A DNA stretch of 64,000 bases, from NCBI RefSeq assembly GCF_006715725.1, contig NZ_VFNU01000001.1, forward strand, positions 2,790,001-2,854,000. The letters are read 5' to 3'. This DNA is from Nocardioides sp. SLBN-35. GTDB lineage: Bacteria; Actinomycetota; Actinomycetes; Propionibacteriales; Nocardioidaceae. Numbering within the stretch: the stretch's first letter is position 1; each line of letters starts with the position of its first letter. This document shows positions 25,968-38,148 of this stretch, in pieces. The translations under genes and the position numbers were made by a program. Below the pieces are notes generated by a model that saw nothing but the letters and a program-made list of their open reading frames with translations, did no database searches and was not told where the DNA came from.

Positions 25968-27926
25968 GTGTCACCCGCGCTGAGCTACCGGCCGAAGGCC
26001 GGCTCGATCCCCACCCAGCCGGGGGTCTACCGGTTCCGTGACCGCAACCAGCGGGTGATCTACGTCGGCAAGGCGAAGAACCTGCGCGCCCGGCTGTCGT
26101 CGTACTTCCAGGACATCGGCAACCTGCACCCCCGCACCGCCACGATGGTCACGACCGCGACCTCGGTGGAGTGGACGGTCGTGGGGACCGAGGTCGAGGC
26201 GCTGCAGCTGGAGTACTCCTGGATCAAGGAGTACGACCCGCGGTTCAACGTGAAGTACCGCGACGACAAGTCCTACCCGTGGCTCGCGGTCACCGTGTCC
26301 GAGGAGTTCCCGCGGGTGATGGTCGGGCGCGGCGCGAAGCGCAAGGGCACTCGCTACTTCGGCCCCTACGGGCACGCCTGGGCCATCCGCGAGACCGTCG
26401 ACATCCTGCTGCGCGTCTTCCCGATGCGCTCGTGCAGCAACGGCGTGTTCAAGCGGTCCAGCCAGATCGGGCGGCCCTGCCTGCTCGGCTACATCGACAA
26501 GTGCTCGGCGCCCTGCGTCGGCAACATCACGCCGGAGGACCACCGGGCGATCGTCGACGACTTCTGCGAGTTCATGGCCGGGCGCACGCGTCCGTTCATG
26601 AGGCGCATCGAGCAGGAGATGTACGCCGCGTCCGACGCCCTCGACTTCGAGAAGGCCGCGCGGCTGCGCGACGACCTCGGCGCGATGAACAAGGCGCTGG
26701 AGAAGCAGGCCGTCGTCTTCGGCGACGGCTCGGACGCCGACGTGATCGCGCTGGCCGAGGACCCGCTCGAGGTCGCGGTGCAGGTGTTCTACGTGCGCGG
26801 TGGCCGCATCCGCGGCCAGCGGGGCTGGGTCGCGGACCGCACCGACGACGGCGACACCGCCGCCCTGGTCGAGGACTTCCTGCTCCAGCTGTACGCCGGC
26901 GTCGCGCCCGAGGACGTCCGCGACGCCGTCCCCAGGGAGATCCTGGTGCCCGCCCTCCCGGCCGAGCACGCGACCTTCGAGCAGCTGCTCTCGGACCTGC
27001 GTGGCGCGAAGGTCGAGATCCGGGTCCCGCAACGCGGCGACAAGAGGACGCTGCAGGAGACGGTGGCCCGCAACGCCACCGAGTCACTCGCGCTGCACAA
27101 GACCAAGCGGGCCAGCGACCTGACCACCCGCAACATCGCGCTCGGCGAGATCGCGGAGGCGCTGGAGCTCGACGAGGCGCCGCTGCGCATCGAGTGCTAC
27201 GACGTCTCCCACATCCAGGGCACCGAGATCGTCGCGTCGATGGTGGTCTTCGAGGACGGCCTGGCGCGCAAGGGGGAGTACCGCCGCTTCGTGATCAAGG
27301 ACCAGGACGGCTCCGACGACGTCAAGGCGATGCACGAGGTGATCACCCGCAGGTTCCGCCGGCTGCTCGACGAGCAGGCGCGCTCGGAGCTGCGACCCGG
27401 CGACCCCGACGCCGGCACCGGCCCGATGCTGGTCGACCCCGACACCGGCCGGCCGCGGAAGTTCGCCTACGCGCCGGGGCTGGTCGTGGTCGACGGCGGT
27501 GCGCCCCAGGTTGCCGCGGCCCAGCGGGCGCTCGACGAGCTCGGCATCGACGACATCCCGGTCTGCGGCCTCGCCAAGCGGCTCGAGGAGGTCTGGGTGC
27601 CGGGCGAGGAGGACCCGGTCATCCTGCCGCGCACCTCCGAGGGTCTCTACCTGCTGCAGCGGATCCGCGACGAGGCCCACCGGTTCGCCATCACGCACCA
27701 CCGCAACCGCCGCTCCAAGTCGATGGTCGAGAGCCTGCTCGACGACGTACCAGGCCTGGGGGAGGTACGCCGCAAGACGCTGCTGCGCCACTTCGGCTCG
27801 CTGCGCAAGCTGCGTGCCGCCACCGTGGAGGAGATCGCCGCCGTCCCCGGGGTGGGGCCGCGCACGGCCACCGCCATCAAGGAGGCCCTCGACGGCGGAA
27901 CTGGGCACAATGACGCCCATGGATGA
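25968..27926 (+). CDS. uvrC: Excinuclease ABC subunit C, UvrC
   Basis: Dual-incision nuclease of nucleotide excision repair, 652 residues. The N-terminal GIY-YIG domain has [20 protein letters not shown], a cysteine-rich [13 protein letters not shown] follows, then a UVR helix pair ([17 protein letters not shown]), the RNase H-like endonuclease core ([21 protein letters not shown]-type [11 protein letters not shown]), and a C-terminal tandem helix-hairpin-helix ([35 protein letters not shown]). GTG 25968 is preferred over GTG 25938 because TAGGGT (25955-25960) ends 7 nt before it and actinobacterial UvrC starts align there. The stop overlaps rapZ. Confidence 0.93.
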   Translation: MSPALSYRPKAGSIPTQPGVYRFRDRNQRVIYVGKAKNLRARLSSYFQDIGNLHPRTATMVTTATSVEWTVVGTEVEALQLEYSWIKEYDPRFNVKYRDDKSYPWLAVTVSEEFPRVMVGRGAKRKGTRYFGPYGHAWAIRETVDILLRVFPMRSCSNGVFKRSSQIGRPCLLGYIDKCSAPCVGNITPEDHRAIVDDFCEFMAGRTRPFMRRIEQEMYAASDALDFEKAARLRDDLGAMNKALEKQAVVFGDGSDADVIALAEDPLEVAVQVFYVRGGRIRGQRGWVADRTDDGDTAALVEDFLLQLYAGVAPEDVRDAVPREILVPALPAEHATFEQLLSDLRGAKVEIRVPQRGDKRTLQETVARNATESLALHKTKRASDLTTRNIALGEIAEALELDEAPLRIECYDVSHIQGTEIVASMVVFEDGLARKGEYRRFVIKDQDGSDDVKAMHEVITRRFRRLLDEQARSELRPGDPDAGTGPMLVDPDTGRPRKFAYAPGLVVVDGGAPQVAAAQRALDELGIDDIPVCGLAKRLEEVWVPGEEDPVILPRTSEGLYLLQRIRDEAHRFAITHHRNRRSKSMVESLLDDVPGLGEVRRKTLLRHFGSLRKLRAATVEEIAAVPGVGPRTATAIKEALDGGTGHNDAHG

Positions 27927-28785
27927 GACGCACGGTCAGCTCGTGGTCGTCACCGGCATGACCGGTGCCGGCCGCAGCACCGCGGCCAAGGAGCTCGAGG
28001 ACCTCGGCTTCTTCGTCGTCGACAACCTCCCGCCCGGTCTGCTGCCCGAGGTGGTCCGCCTCGTCGACGAGAGCCACGGCCCGGCCCAGCCGGTCGCGGT
28101 CGTGGTCGATGTCCGGTCCGGCTCCTTCTTCCAGGGCCTGCGCAGCGCGATCGCCCACGGCGTCGCCGGCCGGGTCACCACCCTGGTCTTCCTCGACGCG
28201 ACCGACGACGTGCTGGTCCGCCGCCAGGAGGCCGCGCGGCGCCCGCACCCGCTGCAGGGGGGCGGCAGGCTGCTCGACGGGCTCCAGCGCGAGCGCGGCG
28301 TCCTCGCCGACCTGCGCTCCGAGGCCGACCTGGTCATCGACACCAGCAGCCTCAACGTGCACCAGCTCACCGACCGGATCGCGGAGTCTTTCGGCACCCG
28401 CGAGACGACGCAGCTGCGGGTCTCGGTGATCAGCTTCGGCTTCAAGTACGGCATCCCGGTCGATGCCGACCACGTCGCCGACATGCGGTTCCTGCCCAAC
28501 CCGCACTGGGTCCCCGAGCTGCGACCCCGCACCGGGCAGGACGCCGAGGTGTCGGCGTACGTCCTCGGCCGGCCGGGTGCCGCCGAGTTCGTCGATGCCT
28601 ACGTCCCCCTGCTGTCCGGGGTCGCGGAGGGCTACCTGCGCGAGGGCAAGCGATTCATGCGGGTCGCGATCGGCTGCACCGGCGGCAAGCACCGCAGCGT
28701 GGCGATGACCGAGGAGATCGCCCGCCGGCTGGGGGAGCAGGGGTACGTCGCCCGCGCCATCCACCGCGACCTGGGCCGTGAGTGA
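27910..28785 (+). CDS. rapZ: RNase adapter/P-loop protein RapZ
   Basis: 291-residue nucleotide-binding protein of the RapZ/YvcJ family. The P-loop is [10 protein letters not shown] with arginine at the usual Walker lysine, as in other actinobacterial members. [10 protein letters not shown] follows, and the C-terminal domain has [20 protein letters not shown] and [16 protein letters not shown]. In E. coli RapZ targets GlmZ for decay; the actinobacterial role is unclear. ATG 27910 (alternative ATG 27919) overlaps the end of uvrC by 17 bp, and its stop overlaps yvcK. It belongs to the conserved uvrC-rapZ-yvcK-whiA unit. Confidence 0.9.
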   Translation: MTPMDETHGQLVVVTGMTGAGRSTAAKELEDLGFFVVDNLPPGLLPEVVRLVDESHGPAQPVAVVVDVRSGSFFQGLRSAIAHGVAGRVTTLVFLDATDDVLVRRQEAARRPHPLQGGGRLLDGLQRERGVLADLRSEADLVIDTSSLNVHQLTDRIAESFGTRETTQLRVSVISFGFKYGIPVDADHVADMRFLPNPHWVPELRPRTGQDAEVSAYVLGRPGAAEFVDAYVPLLSGVAEGYLREGKRFMRVAIGCTGGKHRSVAMTEEIARRLGEQGYVARAIHRDLGRE

Positions 28786-29758
28786 GCGCGCGCAGGCGGT
28801 CGTGGCGCTCGGCGGCGGGCACGGCCTGCACGCCTCCCTCAGCGCCCTGCGCCACCTCGTCGACGACCTGACCGTCGACGAGCTGACCGCCGTGGTCACC
28901 GTCGCCGACAACGGCGGCTCGTCGGGCCGGCTGCGTGGCGAGTTCGGCGTGCTGCCGCCCGGCGACCTGCGGATGGCGCTGGCCGCGCTGTGCGGCGACG
29001 ACGAGTGGGGCGACACCTGGGCGAAGGTGCTGCAGCACCGCTTCGAGGGCGACGGCGAGATGCGCGGCCACGTGGTCGGCAACCTGCTCATCGTCGGCCT
29101 GTGGGAGCTGCTCGGCGACCACGTCGACGCCCTCGACTGGGTCGGCCGGCTGCTCGGCGCCAAGGGCCGGGTGCTGCCGATGGCGATGACGCCGATGGAC
29201 ATCACCGCCGAGGTGCGCGGCCTGGTCGCCGGCGATCCCGACGCCCTCACCGCGGTGCGGGGACAGGTCGAGGTCGCCACCACCGACGGCGTGATCGCCG
29301 CGATCGCCCTCGAGCCCGCCGACCCGGAGGTGAGTCCCGCGGTTCTGGACGCGATCGGCGCTGCCGACTGGGTGGTCCTCGGGCCCGGCTCGTGGTTCAG
29401 CAGCGTGCTGCCGCACCTGCTCGTCCGGCGGCTGCGCGAGTCCCTCGTCGCGACCGACGCCCGCGTGGTCGTCGTGCTCAACCTCGAGGAGCAGGCCGGC
29501 GAGACCGGCGGCTTCGGGCCGGCCGACCACCTGGCCGTTCTCGCCGAGCACGCCCCGGACCTGGGCATCGACGTGGTGCTGGCCGACCGCACCTCGGTCG
29601 CCGACGACCTCGCCGAGCTCGAGGAGACGGTCGCGGCCCTCGGTGCCCGGCTCGTCATCGACGACCTGGCGATCGGCGACGGGACGCCGCGGCACGATCC
29701 CGTGAGGCTCGCCACGGCGTACGCCCACGTCTTCGGCAGCGCCGAGTGGGGTTGTTGA
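28778..29758 (+). CDS. yvcK: YvcK/CuvA-family gluconeogenesis factor
   Basis: 326-residue protein of the CofD-like superfamily. [16 protein letters not shown] near the N-terminus and [27 protein letters not shown] are family signatures. [16 protein letters not shown] follows at about 207. YvcK binds UDP-sugars and links carbon flux with cell-wall synthesis in Bacillus and mycobacteria. GTG start overlaps the rapZ stop by 8 bp, showing tight coupling. It is followed by whiA after 22 bp. Confidence 0.9.
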   Translation: MSERAQAVVALGGGHGLHASLSALRHLVDDLTVDELTAVVTVADNGGSSGRLRGEFGVLPPGDLRMALAALCGDDEWGDTWAKVLQHRFEGDGEMRGHVVGNLLIVGLWELLGDHVDALDWVGRLLGAKGRVLPMAMTPMDITAEVRGLVAGDPDALTAVRGQVEVATTDGVIAAIALEPADPEVSPAVLDAIGAADWVVLGPGSWFSSVLPHLLVRRLRESLVATDARVVVVLNLEEQAGETGGFGPADHLAVLAEHAPDLGIDVVLADRTSVADDLAELEETVAALGARLVIDDLAIGDGTPRHDPVRLATAYAHVFGSAEWGC

Positions 29759-29780
29759 CCCGCGTGGGAGGATCGCCCCT

Positions 29781-30767
29781 ATGGCGATGACGGCACAGGT
29801 CAAGGCGGAGCTCGCCAACATCCCGGTGACGAAGGTCTGCTGCCGCAAGGCCGAGGTCGCCTCGATGCTGCGCTTCGCCGGCGGGCTTCACATCGTGGGC
29901 GGCCGGATCGTCGTCGAGGCCGAGCTCGACACGGGTGCGGCCGCACGCCGCCTCCGCAAGGACATCTCCGAGATCTACGGCCAGGGCTCCGAGGTCGTCA
30001 TGGTGCAGGGCAACGGCCTGCGCAAGGGCAGCCGCTACATCGTGCGGGTCGTCAAGGACGGCGAGGCGCTGGCCCGCCAGACCGGCCTGCTCGACCAGCG
30101 CGGCCGCCCGGTCCGCGGCCTGCCGCCCGCCGTCGTGTCCGGTGGCGCCTGCGACGCCGTGGCCGCTTGGCGCGGTGCGTTCCTGGCCCACGGCTCGCTC
30201 ACCGAGCCCGGCCGCTCCTCGTCCCTCGAGGTCACCTGCCCCGGCTCCGAGGCCGCGCTCGCCCTCGTCGGCGTCGCCCGCCGCCTCGGCATCCAGGCCA
30301 AGGCCCGCGAGGTGCGTGGCGTGGACCGGGTGGTCATCCGCGACGGCGACGCCATCGGCCAGCTGCTCGCGCGGCTCGGCGCCCACGAGACGCTGATGGC
30401 GTGGGAGGAGCGCCGGATGCGGCGCGAGGTCCGGGCCACCGCCAACCGGCTCGCGAACTTCGACGACGCCAACCTGCGCCGCTCCGCCCGCGCCGCCGTC
30501 ACCGCCGGCGCCCGGGTGCACCGGGCCATGGAGATCCTCGGCGACGAGGTCCCCGACCACCTGAAGATGGCCGGCGAGCTGCGCCTCGAGCACAAGCAGG
30601 CCTCGCTCGAGGAGCTCGGTCAGCTGCACGACCCAGTGCTGACCAAGGACGCCATCGCCGGCCGGATCCGCCGGCTGCTGGCCATGGCCGACAAGCGGGC
30701 CGAGGAGCTCGGCGTACCGGACACCGAGGCGTCGCTGACGCCCGAGATGCTCGCCGGCGACGCCTGA
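29781..30767 (+). CDS. whiA: Sporulation/cell-division transcription factor WhiA
   Basis: 328-residue WhiA protein: an N-terminal LAGLIDADG-like fold ([31 protein letters not shown]) and a C-terminal helix-turn-helix ([28 protein letters not shown]). WhiA controls division and sporulation genes in streptomycetes and is conserved in non-sporulating actinobacteria. GGGAGG (29766-29771) precedes the ATG with 9-nt spacing, so it has its own initiation signal although it lies in the uvrC-rapZ-yvcK run. Confidence 0.93.
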   Translation: MAMTAQVKAELANIPVTKVCCRKAEVASMLRFAGGLHIVGGRIVVEAELDTGAAARRLRKDISEIYGQGSEVVMVQGNGLRKGSRYIVRVVKDGEALARQTGLLDQRGRPVRGLPPAVVSGGACDAVAAWRGAFLAHGSLTEPGRSSSLEVTCPGSEAALALVGVARRLGIQAKAREVRGVDRVVIRDGDAIGQLLARLGAHETLMAWEERRMRREVRATANRLANFDDANLRRSARAAVTAGARVHRAMEILGDEVPDHLKMAGELRLEHKQASLEELGQLHDPVLTKDAIAGRIRRLLAMADKRAEELGVPDTEASLTPEMLAGDA

Positions 30768-30786
30768 GCCGCCCCGCGCGCGACCG

Positions 30787-31855
<1,069 letters not shown>

Positions 31856-31859
31856 CCCC

Positions 31860-33074
31860 GTGACTGAGTTCAACGGCCTTCGCCGCGAGTTCCTGGACAG
31901 TGTCAGCGGCAAGCGGGTCCTGGTCCGCTCGGACCTCAACGTGCCGCTCGACGGCACCCGGATCACCGACGACGGCCGGATCCGGGCGAGCGTCCCGACG
32001 ATCCGGGCGCTGGCCGACGCCGGCGCCCGCGTGGTCGTCATGGCGCACCTCGGCCGGCCGAAGGGCGAGCCGGACCCGGCCTACTCCCTCGCGCCCGTGG
32101 CCGCCCGCCTCGGCGAGCTGCTCGGCGCCCCCGTCGCCTTCGCGACCGACACCGTCGGCGCCTCGGCCCGGGAGACCGTGACCGCGCTGCAGGACGGCCA
32201 GGTGGCGCTGCTCGAGAACGTCCGGTTCAACGCCGGCGAGACCAGCAAGGACGACGCCGAGCGCGGTGCCTTCGCCGACCAGCTCGCCGGCCTGGCCGGT
32301 GCTGACGGGGCCTTCGTGTCCGACGGCTTCGGTGTCGTGCACCGCAAGCAGGCCAGCGTGTACGACGTCGCGCAGCGCCTCCCGCACGCCATGGGCGGCC
32401 TGGTCGCAGCCGAGGTCGAGGTGCTGCGTCGCCTCACCGTGGACCCGGAGCGCCCGTACGTCGTCGTGCTCGGCGGGTCGAAGGTCTCCGACAAGCTCGG
32501 CGTGATCGACAACCTTCTCGGCAAGGCCGACAAGCTGCTCATCGGCGGCGGCATGGTGTTCACCTTCTTGCGCGCCGACGGCCTCGAGGTCGGCAACAGC
32601 CTGCTCGAGGAGGACCAGCTCGACACCGTGCGCGCCTACCAGGACCGCGCGAAGGAGCTCGGCGTCGAGATCGTGCTGCCCACCGACATCGTCGTGGCCG
32701 ACAGCTTCGGCGACGAGGCCTCGGCCCGCGTCGTCGCTGCCGACGCCATCCCGGCCGACAGCCTCGGCCTCGACATCGGTCCCGAGTCCGGCAAGGCCTT
32801 CGCGGCCGCGCTCGCCGACGCGCGGACGGTCTTCTGGAACGGCCCGATGGGCGTCTTCGAGCAGCCCGCCTTCGCCGAGGGCACCCGGGCCGTCGCCGAT
32901 GCGCTGACCAAGGTCGACGGCCTCTCGGTCGTGGGCGGCGGCGACTCCGCGGCCGCCGTACGCACCCTCGGGTTCGACGAGGCCGCGTTCGGCCACATCT
33001 CGACCGGCGGCGGTGCGAGCCTCGAGTACCTCGAGGGCAAGGAACTCCCCGGCATCACGGTTCTGGAGGACTGA
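31860..33074 (+). CDS. pgk: Phosphoglycerate kinase
   Basis: 404-residue glycolytic kinase. [10 protein letters not shown] and [13 protein letters not shown] bind 3-phosphoglycerate, [14 protein letters not shown] and [10 protein letters not shown] bind nucleotide, and [11 protein letters not shown] is the C-terminal glycine-rich loop. GTG start 4 bp after gap. The last base of its stop is the first base of the tpiA ATG, so the two are translationally coupled. Confidence 0.96.
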   Translation: MTEFNGLRREFLDSVSGKRVLVRSDLNVPLDGTRITDDGRIRASVPTIRALADAGARVVVMAHLGRPKGEPDPAYSLAPVAARLGELLGAPVAFATDTVGASARETVTALQDGQVALLENVRFNAGETSKDDAERGAFADQLAGLAGADGAFVSDGFGVVHRKQASVYDVAQRLPHAMGGLVAAEVEVLRRLTVDPERPYVVVLGGSKVSDKLGVIDNLLGKADKLLIGGGMVFTFLRADGLEVGNSLLEEDQLDTVRAYQDRAKELGVEIVLPTDIVVADSFGDEASARVVAADAIPADSLGLDIGPESGKAFAAALADARTVFWNGPMGVFEQPAFAEGTRAVADALTKVDGLSVVGGGDSAAAVRTLGFDEAAFGHISTGGGASLEYLEGKELPGITVLED

Positions 33075-33892
33075 TGGTTTCGACAAGCTCAACCACCGGG
33101 GCTGCGCGCACCCCGCTCATGGCGGGCAACTGGAAGATGAACCTCAACCACGCCGAGGCCGTGGTGCTCGTGCAGAAGCTGGCGTGGACGCTGTCCGACA
33201 AGCGGCACGACTACGGCAAGGTCGAGGTCGCGGTGATCCCGCCCTTCACCGACATCCGGTCGGTGCAGACGCTGATCGACGGCGACCGCCTCTCCATCCG
33301 GTACGGCGCCCAGGACGTCTCCCAGCACGCCGGCGGTGCCTACACCGGCGAGATCTCGGCGGCGATGCTCGCCAAGCTGGGGTGCTCGTACGTCGTGGTC
33401 GGCCACTCCGAGCGACGTCAGTACCACGCCGAGACCGACGCGGTCGTCAACGCCAAGGCCAAGGCGGCCCTGGCCGAGAAGATCACGCCCATCGTGTGCG
33501 TCGGCGAGGGCCTCGAGGTCCGCCAGGCGGGCGGGCACGTCGAGTTCACCAACGCCCAGGTCGAGGGCTCCCTCGACGGCCTGACCAAGAAGCAGGTCGC
33601 CGGACTGGTCATCGCCTACGAGCCGGTCTGGGCGATCGGCACCGGCGAGGTCGCGACCCCCGACGACGCGCAGGAGGTCTGCGCGGCCATTCGCGAGCAG
33701 GTCCGCAAGAGCCACGGCGACGAGGCGGCGGACGCCGTCCGGATCCTCTACGGCGGCTCGGTGAAGGCCGCGAACGTCGCCGGCATCATGGCCAAGGCCG
33801 ACGTCGACGGCGCTCTCGTGGGTGGCGCGAGCCTGGAGGCCGACGAGTTCGGGGGAATCTGCCGGTTCTACGACATGCCGGTGCTGTCCTAG
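33074..33892 (+). CDS. tpiA: Triosephosphate isomerase with repeat-derived N-terminal extension
   Basis: 272-residue TIM. Catalytic residues are in AGNWKMN (K21), VVGHSERR (histidine electrophile) and [10 protein letters not shown] (glutamate base), with phosphate loop [10 protein letters not shown]. The family normally starts only about 4-6 residues before AGNWKMN; here [15 protein letters not shown] precedes it, encoded by a short palindromic repeat (33076-33099) that lies directly after the pgk stop. The ATG overlaps that stop by one base. Enzyme function should be unaffected because the extension is at the surface. Confidence 0.93.
   Translation: MVSTSSTTGAARTPLMAGNWKMNLNHAEAVVLVQKLAWTLSDKRHDYGKVEVAVIPPFTDIRSVQTLIDGDRLSIRYGAQDVSQHAGGAYTGEISAAMLAKLGCSYVVVGHSERRQYHAETDAVVNAKAKAALAEKITPIVCVGEGLEVRQAGGHVEFTNAQVEGSLDGLTKKQVAGLVIAYEPVWAIGTGEVATPDDAQEVCAAIREQVRKSHGDEAADAVRILYGGSVKAANVAGIMAKADVDGALVGGASLEADEFGGICRFYDMPVLS
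33076..33099. repeat. Short GGTTTCGA...CTCAACCACCGG repeat within tpiA start
   Basis: GGTTTCGACAAGCTCAACC plus ACCGG. Its ends (GGTTTCGA and CTCAACCA) match the ends of the 40-nt palindromes of the 17-kb array read on the other strand, with the middle replaced by CAAG. Confidence 0.6.
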
Positions 33893-33906
33893 CACCGGGC
33901 CTGACG

Positions 33907-33912
33907 TAGGAT
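33907..33912 (+). promoter_or_regulatory. secG leaderless -10 element
   Basis: TAGGAT ends 7 nt before the GTG of secG, giving secG a promoter independent of tpiA. Confidence 0.5.
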
Positions 33913-33919
33913 TCCTGGC

Positions 33920-34156
33920 GTGTCGACGCTTCTGACTGTGCTGCTCATCGTGACGAGCCTGATCATGATCCTGCTCGTGCTCCTGCACAAGGGGCGCGGC
34001 GGTGGTCTCTCGGACATGTTCGGTGGCGGTGTGTCGAGCTCGCTCGGCGGATCCTCGGTCGCTGAGCGCAATCTCGACCGGTTCACGGTCGGCATCGGCG
34101 TGATCTGGTTCGCCTGCGTGATCGCGCTGGGCCTCCTGCTCGCCTATCAGAACTGA
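33920..34156 (+). CDS. secG: Preprotein translocase subunit SecG
   Basis: 78-residue membrane subunit of the Sec translocon. Two hydrophobic helices (about 2-22 and 55-75) flank a glycine-rich cytosolic loop (HKGRGGGLSDMFGGG), the standard SecG topology. GTG start. It follows tpiA in the order seen in other actinobacteria. Confidence 0.92.
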   Translation: MSTLLTVLLIVTSLIMILLVLLHKGRGGGLSDMFGGGVSSSLGGSSVAERNLDRFTVGIGVIWFACVIALGLLLAYQN

Positions 34157-34177
34157 CAGCACAGATCGCTTTGCAAC

Positions 34178-34196
34178 CGACCCGGGCACCGGGTCG
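34178..34196. terminator. Hairpin after secG
   Basis: CGACCCGG-GCA-CCGGGTCG, a perfect 8-bp stem with a 3-nt loop between secG and rbpA. It is likely a terminator or leader structure. Confidence 0.6.
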
Positions 34197-34221
34197 TCCG
34201 AGGGCTTGAGGAGAGAATCCG

Positions 34222-34581
34222 TTGGCTGGTGGTGGGAACGCGATCCGCGGTAGTCGCGTCGGTGCGGGTCCGATGGGCGAGGCCGAGCGCGGTGAGGCCG
34301 CGCCTCGTCAGGCGGTCACGTACTTCTGTGCGAACGACCACCGTTCGGTGATCACCTTCTCCGTCGAGGCGTCCGTCCCGGACTCGTGGGACTGCCCCAA
34401 GTGCGGCCTGCCCGCCGGCCTCGACTCGGAGAACGCGCCGCCGGCACCGAAGATCGAGCCCTACAAGACCCACCTCGCCTACGTGAAGGAGCGCCGCTCC
34501 GACAAGGAGGCGGAGGTCATCCTCGACGAGGCGATCCAGCTGCTCCGGTCGCGCCGGAAGTCCGGCGAGATCATCTTCTGA
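34222..34581 (+). CDS. rbpA: RNA polymerase-binding protein RbpA
   Basis: 119-residue actinobacterial activator that binds RNA polymerase beta and principal sigma factors. FCANDHRSVITF and WDCPKCGLPAG supply the zinc-ribbon cysteines/histidine, and the C-terminal HLAYVKERRSDKEAEVILDEAIQLLRSRR is the sigma-interacting helix region. Start is a TTG with GAGGAGAG upstream, a rare codon that would keep expression moderate. Confidence 0.93.
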   Translation: MAGGGNAIRGSRVGAGPMGEAERGEAAPRQAVTYFCANDHRSVITFSVEASVPDSWDCPKCGLPAGLDSENAPPAPKIEPYKTHLAYVKERRSDKEAEVILDEAIQLLRSRRKSGEIIF

Positions 34582-34606
34582 GGCGTCAGTACGCTCCAGC
34601 AGGCTC

Positions 34607-35338
34607 CTAGAGCTGGCTGGCGGCGTCGCGGTCGAGGAACCAGACGGTCTCGGCGGTGCCGGTGACGCCCCGGGCGGGCGTCTCGGCGATCGAGCCCTCG
34701 TCGGCGAGCGCTCGTCGTACGGCGTCGGCCTTGCCCTCGCCGCTGACCAGGAACCACACCGACTGTGAGCGGTTGAGGGCCTCGAAGGTCAGGCTGACGC
34801 GGTCCGGTGGCGGCTTGGGGGAGTCGTGCACGGCGACGGTGATGGTGCCCGTGGCCTCGAGCCCGGGATGCCCGGGGAACAGCGAGGCGACGTGGCCGTC
34901 CGGACCGAGGCCGAGCATCAGCACGTCGAAGTCGCCGCTGCCGTCGGCACGGAGCGTGTCGGCGTACGCCGTCGCGGACTCCTCGGCGGAGCCCACCTCG
35001 GTCGAGGAGGGGGCGGTGTGCACCCGGTGCGCGCCGACCTCGTCGAGGAAGGCGGTCCTGGCCTGGTTGAGGTTGCGGTCGGGGGAGTCGGCCGCGACGA
35101 AGCGCTCGTCGCCGAACCAGAGCACGACGGCGCCCCAGTCGACCCCGGACGCGGGGGCGAGGCGGGCGATCTCGCGGTGGACGGCGTCCGCGATCGTGCC
35201 TCCGGTGAGCCCGACGTTCGGCACGTGCCCGGCGGCCTGGGCGTCGGCGATCCGGTTGAGGAGCTCGCCGGCCACGGCGGTCGCGAGGGTGTCGGCGTCG
35301 GGGTGGACCTCGACGAGGGGTGGCGGGGTCTCGGTCAT
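34607..35338 (-). CDS. pgl: 6-phosphogluconolactonase
   Basis: Oxidative pentose-phosphate enzyme, 243 residues, DevB/SOL type. [24 protein letters not shown] and [20 protein letters not shown] are its phosphosugar-binding signatures. It overlaps the pgi stop by ATGA. Its substrate comes from glucose-6-phosphate dehydrogenase, whose gene is not adjacent as it often is. Confidence 0.92.
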   Translation of the reverse strand: MTETPPPLVEVHPDADTLATAVAGELLNRIADAQAAGHVPNVGLTGGTIADAVHREIARLAPASGVDWGAVVLWFGDERFVAADSPDRNLNQARTAFLDEVGAHRVHTAPSSTEVGSAEESATAYADTLRADGSGDFDVLMLGLGPDGHVASLFPGHPGLEATGTITVAVHDSPKPPPDRVSLTFEALNRSQSVWFLVSGEGKADAVRRALADEGSIAETPARGVTGTAETVWFLDRDAASQL

Positions 35339-36981
35339 GGTGCGCGGTGCTCCCGGTAGTAGTCGATCATCGCCCGCGTGGACGCGTCCTGCTCGGCGAG
35401 GACGGCGGCGTCGCCGGCGAGGCCCGGGGCGATCTGCAGCGCGAGCTGCTTGCCGAGCTCGACGCCCCACTGGTCGAAGCTGTCGATGCCCCACACGGCG
35501 CCCTGGGTGAAGGTGATGTGCTCGTAGAGCGCGATCAGCTGGCCGAGCACGGACGGCGTCAGCGCCGGCGCCATGATCGAGGTGGTGGGCCGGTTGCCCG
35601 AGAACACCCGGGCCGCGACGATCGCCTCCGCAGTGCCCTCCGCGCGGACCTCCTCGGCCGTCTTGCCGAACGCCAGCGCCTTCGTCTGGGCGAGGAAGTT
35701 GGCCAGTAGCAGCTCGTGCACGTCGGTGTCGCCGTCGGCGAGCGGGTACGCCGGCGTGGCGAAGCCGATGAAGTCGGCGGGGATGAGCCGAGTGCCCTGG
35801 TGGATGAGCTGGTAGAACGCGTGCTGCCCGTTGGTGCCGGGCTCGCCCCAGAAGACCTCGCCGGTGTCGGTGGTGACGGGGGAGCCGTCCCAGCGCACGC
35901 TCTTGCCGTTGGACTCCATGGTGAGCTGCTGGAGGTACGCCGGGAACCGGTGCAGCAGCTGGGAGTACGGCAGGACGGCGTGGGACTGGGCACCGAGGAA
36001 GTTGGTGTACCAGACGTTCAGCAGGCCCATCAGCATCGGCACGTTGTGCTCGACCGGCGCCGAGACGAAGTGGTCGTCGACGGCCCGGAAGCCGCCGAGG
36101 AACTCCTCGAACCGCTCGGGACCGATCGCCACCGCGAGCGACGTGCCGATCGCGGAGTCGACGGAGTAGCGCCCGCCGACCCAGTCCCAGAACCCGAAGG
36201 CGTTGGCCGGGTCGATGCCGAAGGCCTCGACCTTGTCGAGCGCTGTGGAGACCGCGACGAAGTGGCGCGCGACCGCCTCGTCGCCGGCGCCGAGGCCCTC
36301 GAGCAGCCAGGCCCGGCACAGCCGGGCGTTGGTGAGGGTCTCCAGGGTCCCGAAGGTCTTGCTGGAGACGATGAAGAGCGTCGTGGCGGGGTCGAGGCCG
36401 GCCAGCTCCTGCGCCGCGTCGGTCGGGTCGATGTTGCTGATGAACCGGCACTCCAGGCCAGCCTGCACGTAGGGCTTCAGCGCCTCGTAGGCCATCACCG
36501 GTCCGAGGTCGGAGCCGCCGATGCCGATGTTGACGACCGTGCGGATCGGCTGCCCGGTGAACCCGCGCCAGGCGCCGGAGCGGACGTCGTCAGCGAACGC
36601 GTAGACCCGGCGCAGCACGGCCCGGACCTGCTCCACGACGTCGGCGCCGCCGACCTCGAGGTCGGAGCCCGCCGCGCGCCGCAGGGCGGTGTGGAGCACC
36701 GCTCGGTCCTCGGTGACGTTGATGTGCTCGCCGCGGAACATCGCGTCGCGCTGAGTCGGGAGGTCGACCTCGCCGGCCAGCGCCTGGAGCGCCTTCCAGA
36801 TCTCCGGGGTGACCAGGTTCTTGGACAGGTCGACGCGCAGGTCGCCCGCCTGCACGGTGGACCTCGTCACCCACTCGGGGTCGGCGAGCATCCGGCGCAG
36901 GTCGGGCCGGAAGTCCGAGGCGAGGTCGGCGAGCCGGCCCCAGGCCTCGGTCGTGGTCGGGTCGACGGGAGCCGCGCCCAC
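35335..36981 (-). CDS. pgi: Glucose-6-phosphate isomerase
   Basis: 548-residue glycolytic isomerase. [37 protein letters not shown] and [20 protein letters not shown] are the family signatures, with GKQLALQI near the C-terminus. GTG start 5 bp after the tal stop. It takes the position that zwf-opcA occupy between tal and pgl in mycobacteria. Confidence 0.95.
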   Translation of the reverse strand: MGAAPVDPTTTEAWGRLADLASDFRPDLRRMLADPEWVTRSTVQAGDLRVDLSKNLVTPEIWKALQALAGEVDLPTQRDAMFRGEHINVTEDRAVLHTALRRAAGSDLEVGGADVVEQVRAVLRRVYAFADDVRSGAWRGFTGQPIRTVVNIGIGGSDLGPVMAYEALKPYVQAGLECRFISNIDPTDAAQELAGLDPATTLFIVSSKTFGTLETLTNARLCRAWLLEGLGAGDEAVARHFVAVSTALDKVEAFGIDPANAFGFWDWVGGRYSVDSAIGTSLAVAIGPERFEEFLGGFRAVDDHFVSAPVEHNVPMLMGLLNVWYTNFLGAQSHAVLPYSQLLHRFPAYLQQLTMESNGKSVRWDGSPVTTDTGEVFWGEPGTNGQHAFYQLIHQGTRLIPADFIGFATPAYPLADGDTDVHELLLANFLAQTKALAFGKTAEEVRAEGTAEAIVAARVFSGNRPTTSIMAPALTPSVLGQLIALYEHITFTQGAVWGIDSFDQWGVELGKQLALQIAPGLAGDAAVLAEQDASTRAMIDYYREHRAP

Positions 36982-36986
36982 GGAGG

Positions 36987-38105
36987 TCAGGCTCCGGCCC
37001 GGCCCGAAGTCGCCGCCATCTGCGCCTCGACGGTGGCGACCAGCTCGGTCCAGGAGACCTTGAACTTGTCGACGCCCTCGGTCTCGAGGACCCGGAACAC
37101 GTCGTCGAGGTCGATCCCGGCAGCCGACAGCCGGTCGAAGACCTCCTGGGCGTCCGCACCCTTGCCGCTGACCTGGTCGCCCGTCACGTCACCGTGGTCG
37201 GCGAACGCCATCAGCGTCTTCTCCGGCATCGTGTTGACCGTGTCGGCCACGACGAGGTCGGTGACGTAGAGGGTGTCGGGGTACGCCGGGTTCTTCACGC
37301 CGGTCGAGGCCCACAGCGGGCGCTGCGGGTTCGCGCCGGCCGCCGCCAGCGCCTGCCAGCGGTCGGAGGCGAGGACCTCCTCGAACGCCGCGTAGGCGAG
37401 CCGGGCGTTGGCCACGGCCGCCCGGCCCCGCAGGGCGAGTGCCTCGTCGGTGCCGATCTTGTCGAGGCGAGCGTCGATCTCGGTGTCGACTCGCGAGACG
37501 AAGAAGGACGCGACCGACTGGATCGTGCCGAGGTCGATGCCGGCGTCGCGGGCCTGCTCGAGGCCGGCGAGGTAGGCGTCCATGACGGCGCGGTAGCGCT
37601 CGACGGAGAAGATCAGGGTGACGTTGACGCTGATCCCGGCCGCGATGGTCGCCGTGATCGCAGGCAGGCCCTCGAGGGTCGCCGGGATCTTGATCAGCGC
37701 GTTCGGGCGGTCGACGGCGGCCCACAGCGCCTTCGCGGAGGCGATGGTGGCGTCGGTGTCGTTGGCCAGGGTCGGCTCGACCTCGATCGAGACCCGGCCG
37801 TCGGCCGGGTGGCCGGCAGCCACCGGCGCGAGCACGTCGCACGCGTTGCGGACGTCGTCGGTGGTGAGCGCGAAGATCACCTGGTCCACGCCCATGCCGC
37901 CCTCGACGAGCTGACGCACCTGGGCGTCGTACCGCTCACCGTTGGCGATCGCCCCGGCGAAGATCGTCGGGTTGGTCGTCACGCCGACGACCGAGCGCTC
38001 GCGGACGAGGTCGGCGAGGTTGCCGGTCTCGATCCGCTCGCGCGACAGGTCGTCGAGCCAGATGGACACCCCCGCGTCAGCGAGGGCCTTGAGTCGATCA
38101 GTCAT
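36987..38105 (-). CDS. tal: Transaldolase
   Basis: 372-residue class I transaldolase. [13 protein letters not shown] and the Schiff-base lysine K139 in [11 protein letters not shown] are visible, and [14 protein letters not shown] follows. AGGAGG lies 5 nt before the ATG. It works with tkt just upstream in the non-oxidative pentose-phosphate pathway. Confidence 0.95.
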   Translation of the reverse strand: MTDRLKALADAGVSIWLDDLSRERIETGNLADLVRERSVVGVTTNPTIFAGAIANGERYDAQVRQLVEGGMGVDQVIFALTTDDVRNACDVLAPVAAGHPADGRVSIEVEPTLANDTDATIASAKALWAAVDRPNALIKIPATLEGLPAITATIAAGISVNVTLIFSVERYRAVMDAYLAGLEQARDAGIDLGTIQSVASFFVSRVDTEIDARLDKIGTDEALALRGRAAVANARLAYAAFEEVLASDRWQALAAAGANPQRPLWASTGVKNPAYPDTLYVTDLVVADTVNTMPEKTLMAFADHGDVTGDQVSGKGADAQEVFDRLSAAGIDLDDVFRVLETEGVDKFKVSWTELVATVEAQMAATSGRAGA

Positions 38106-38148
38106 CGGTTCCTCCTTCTGCGGTGGCTTCTGTGGTGCGGTGCCCGGT

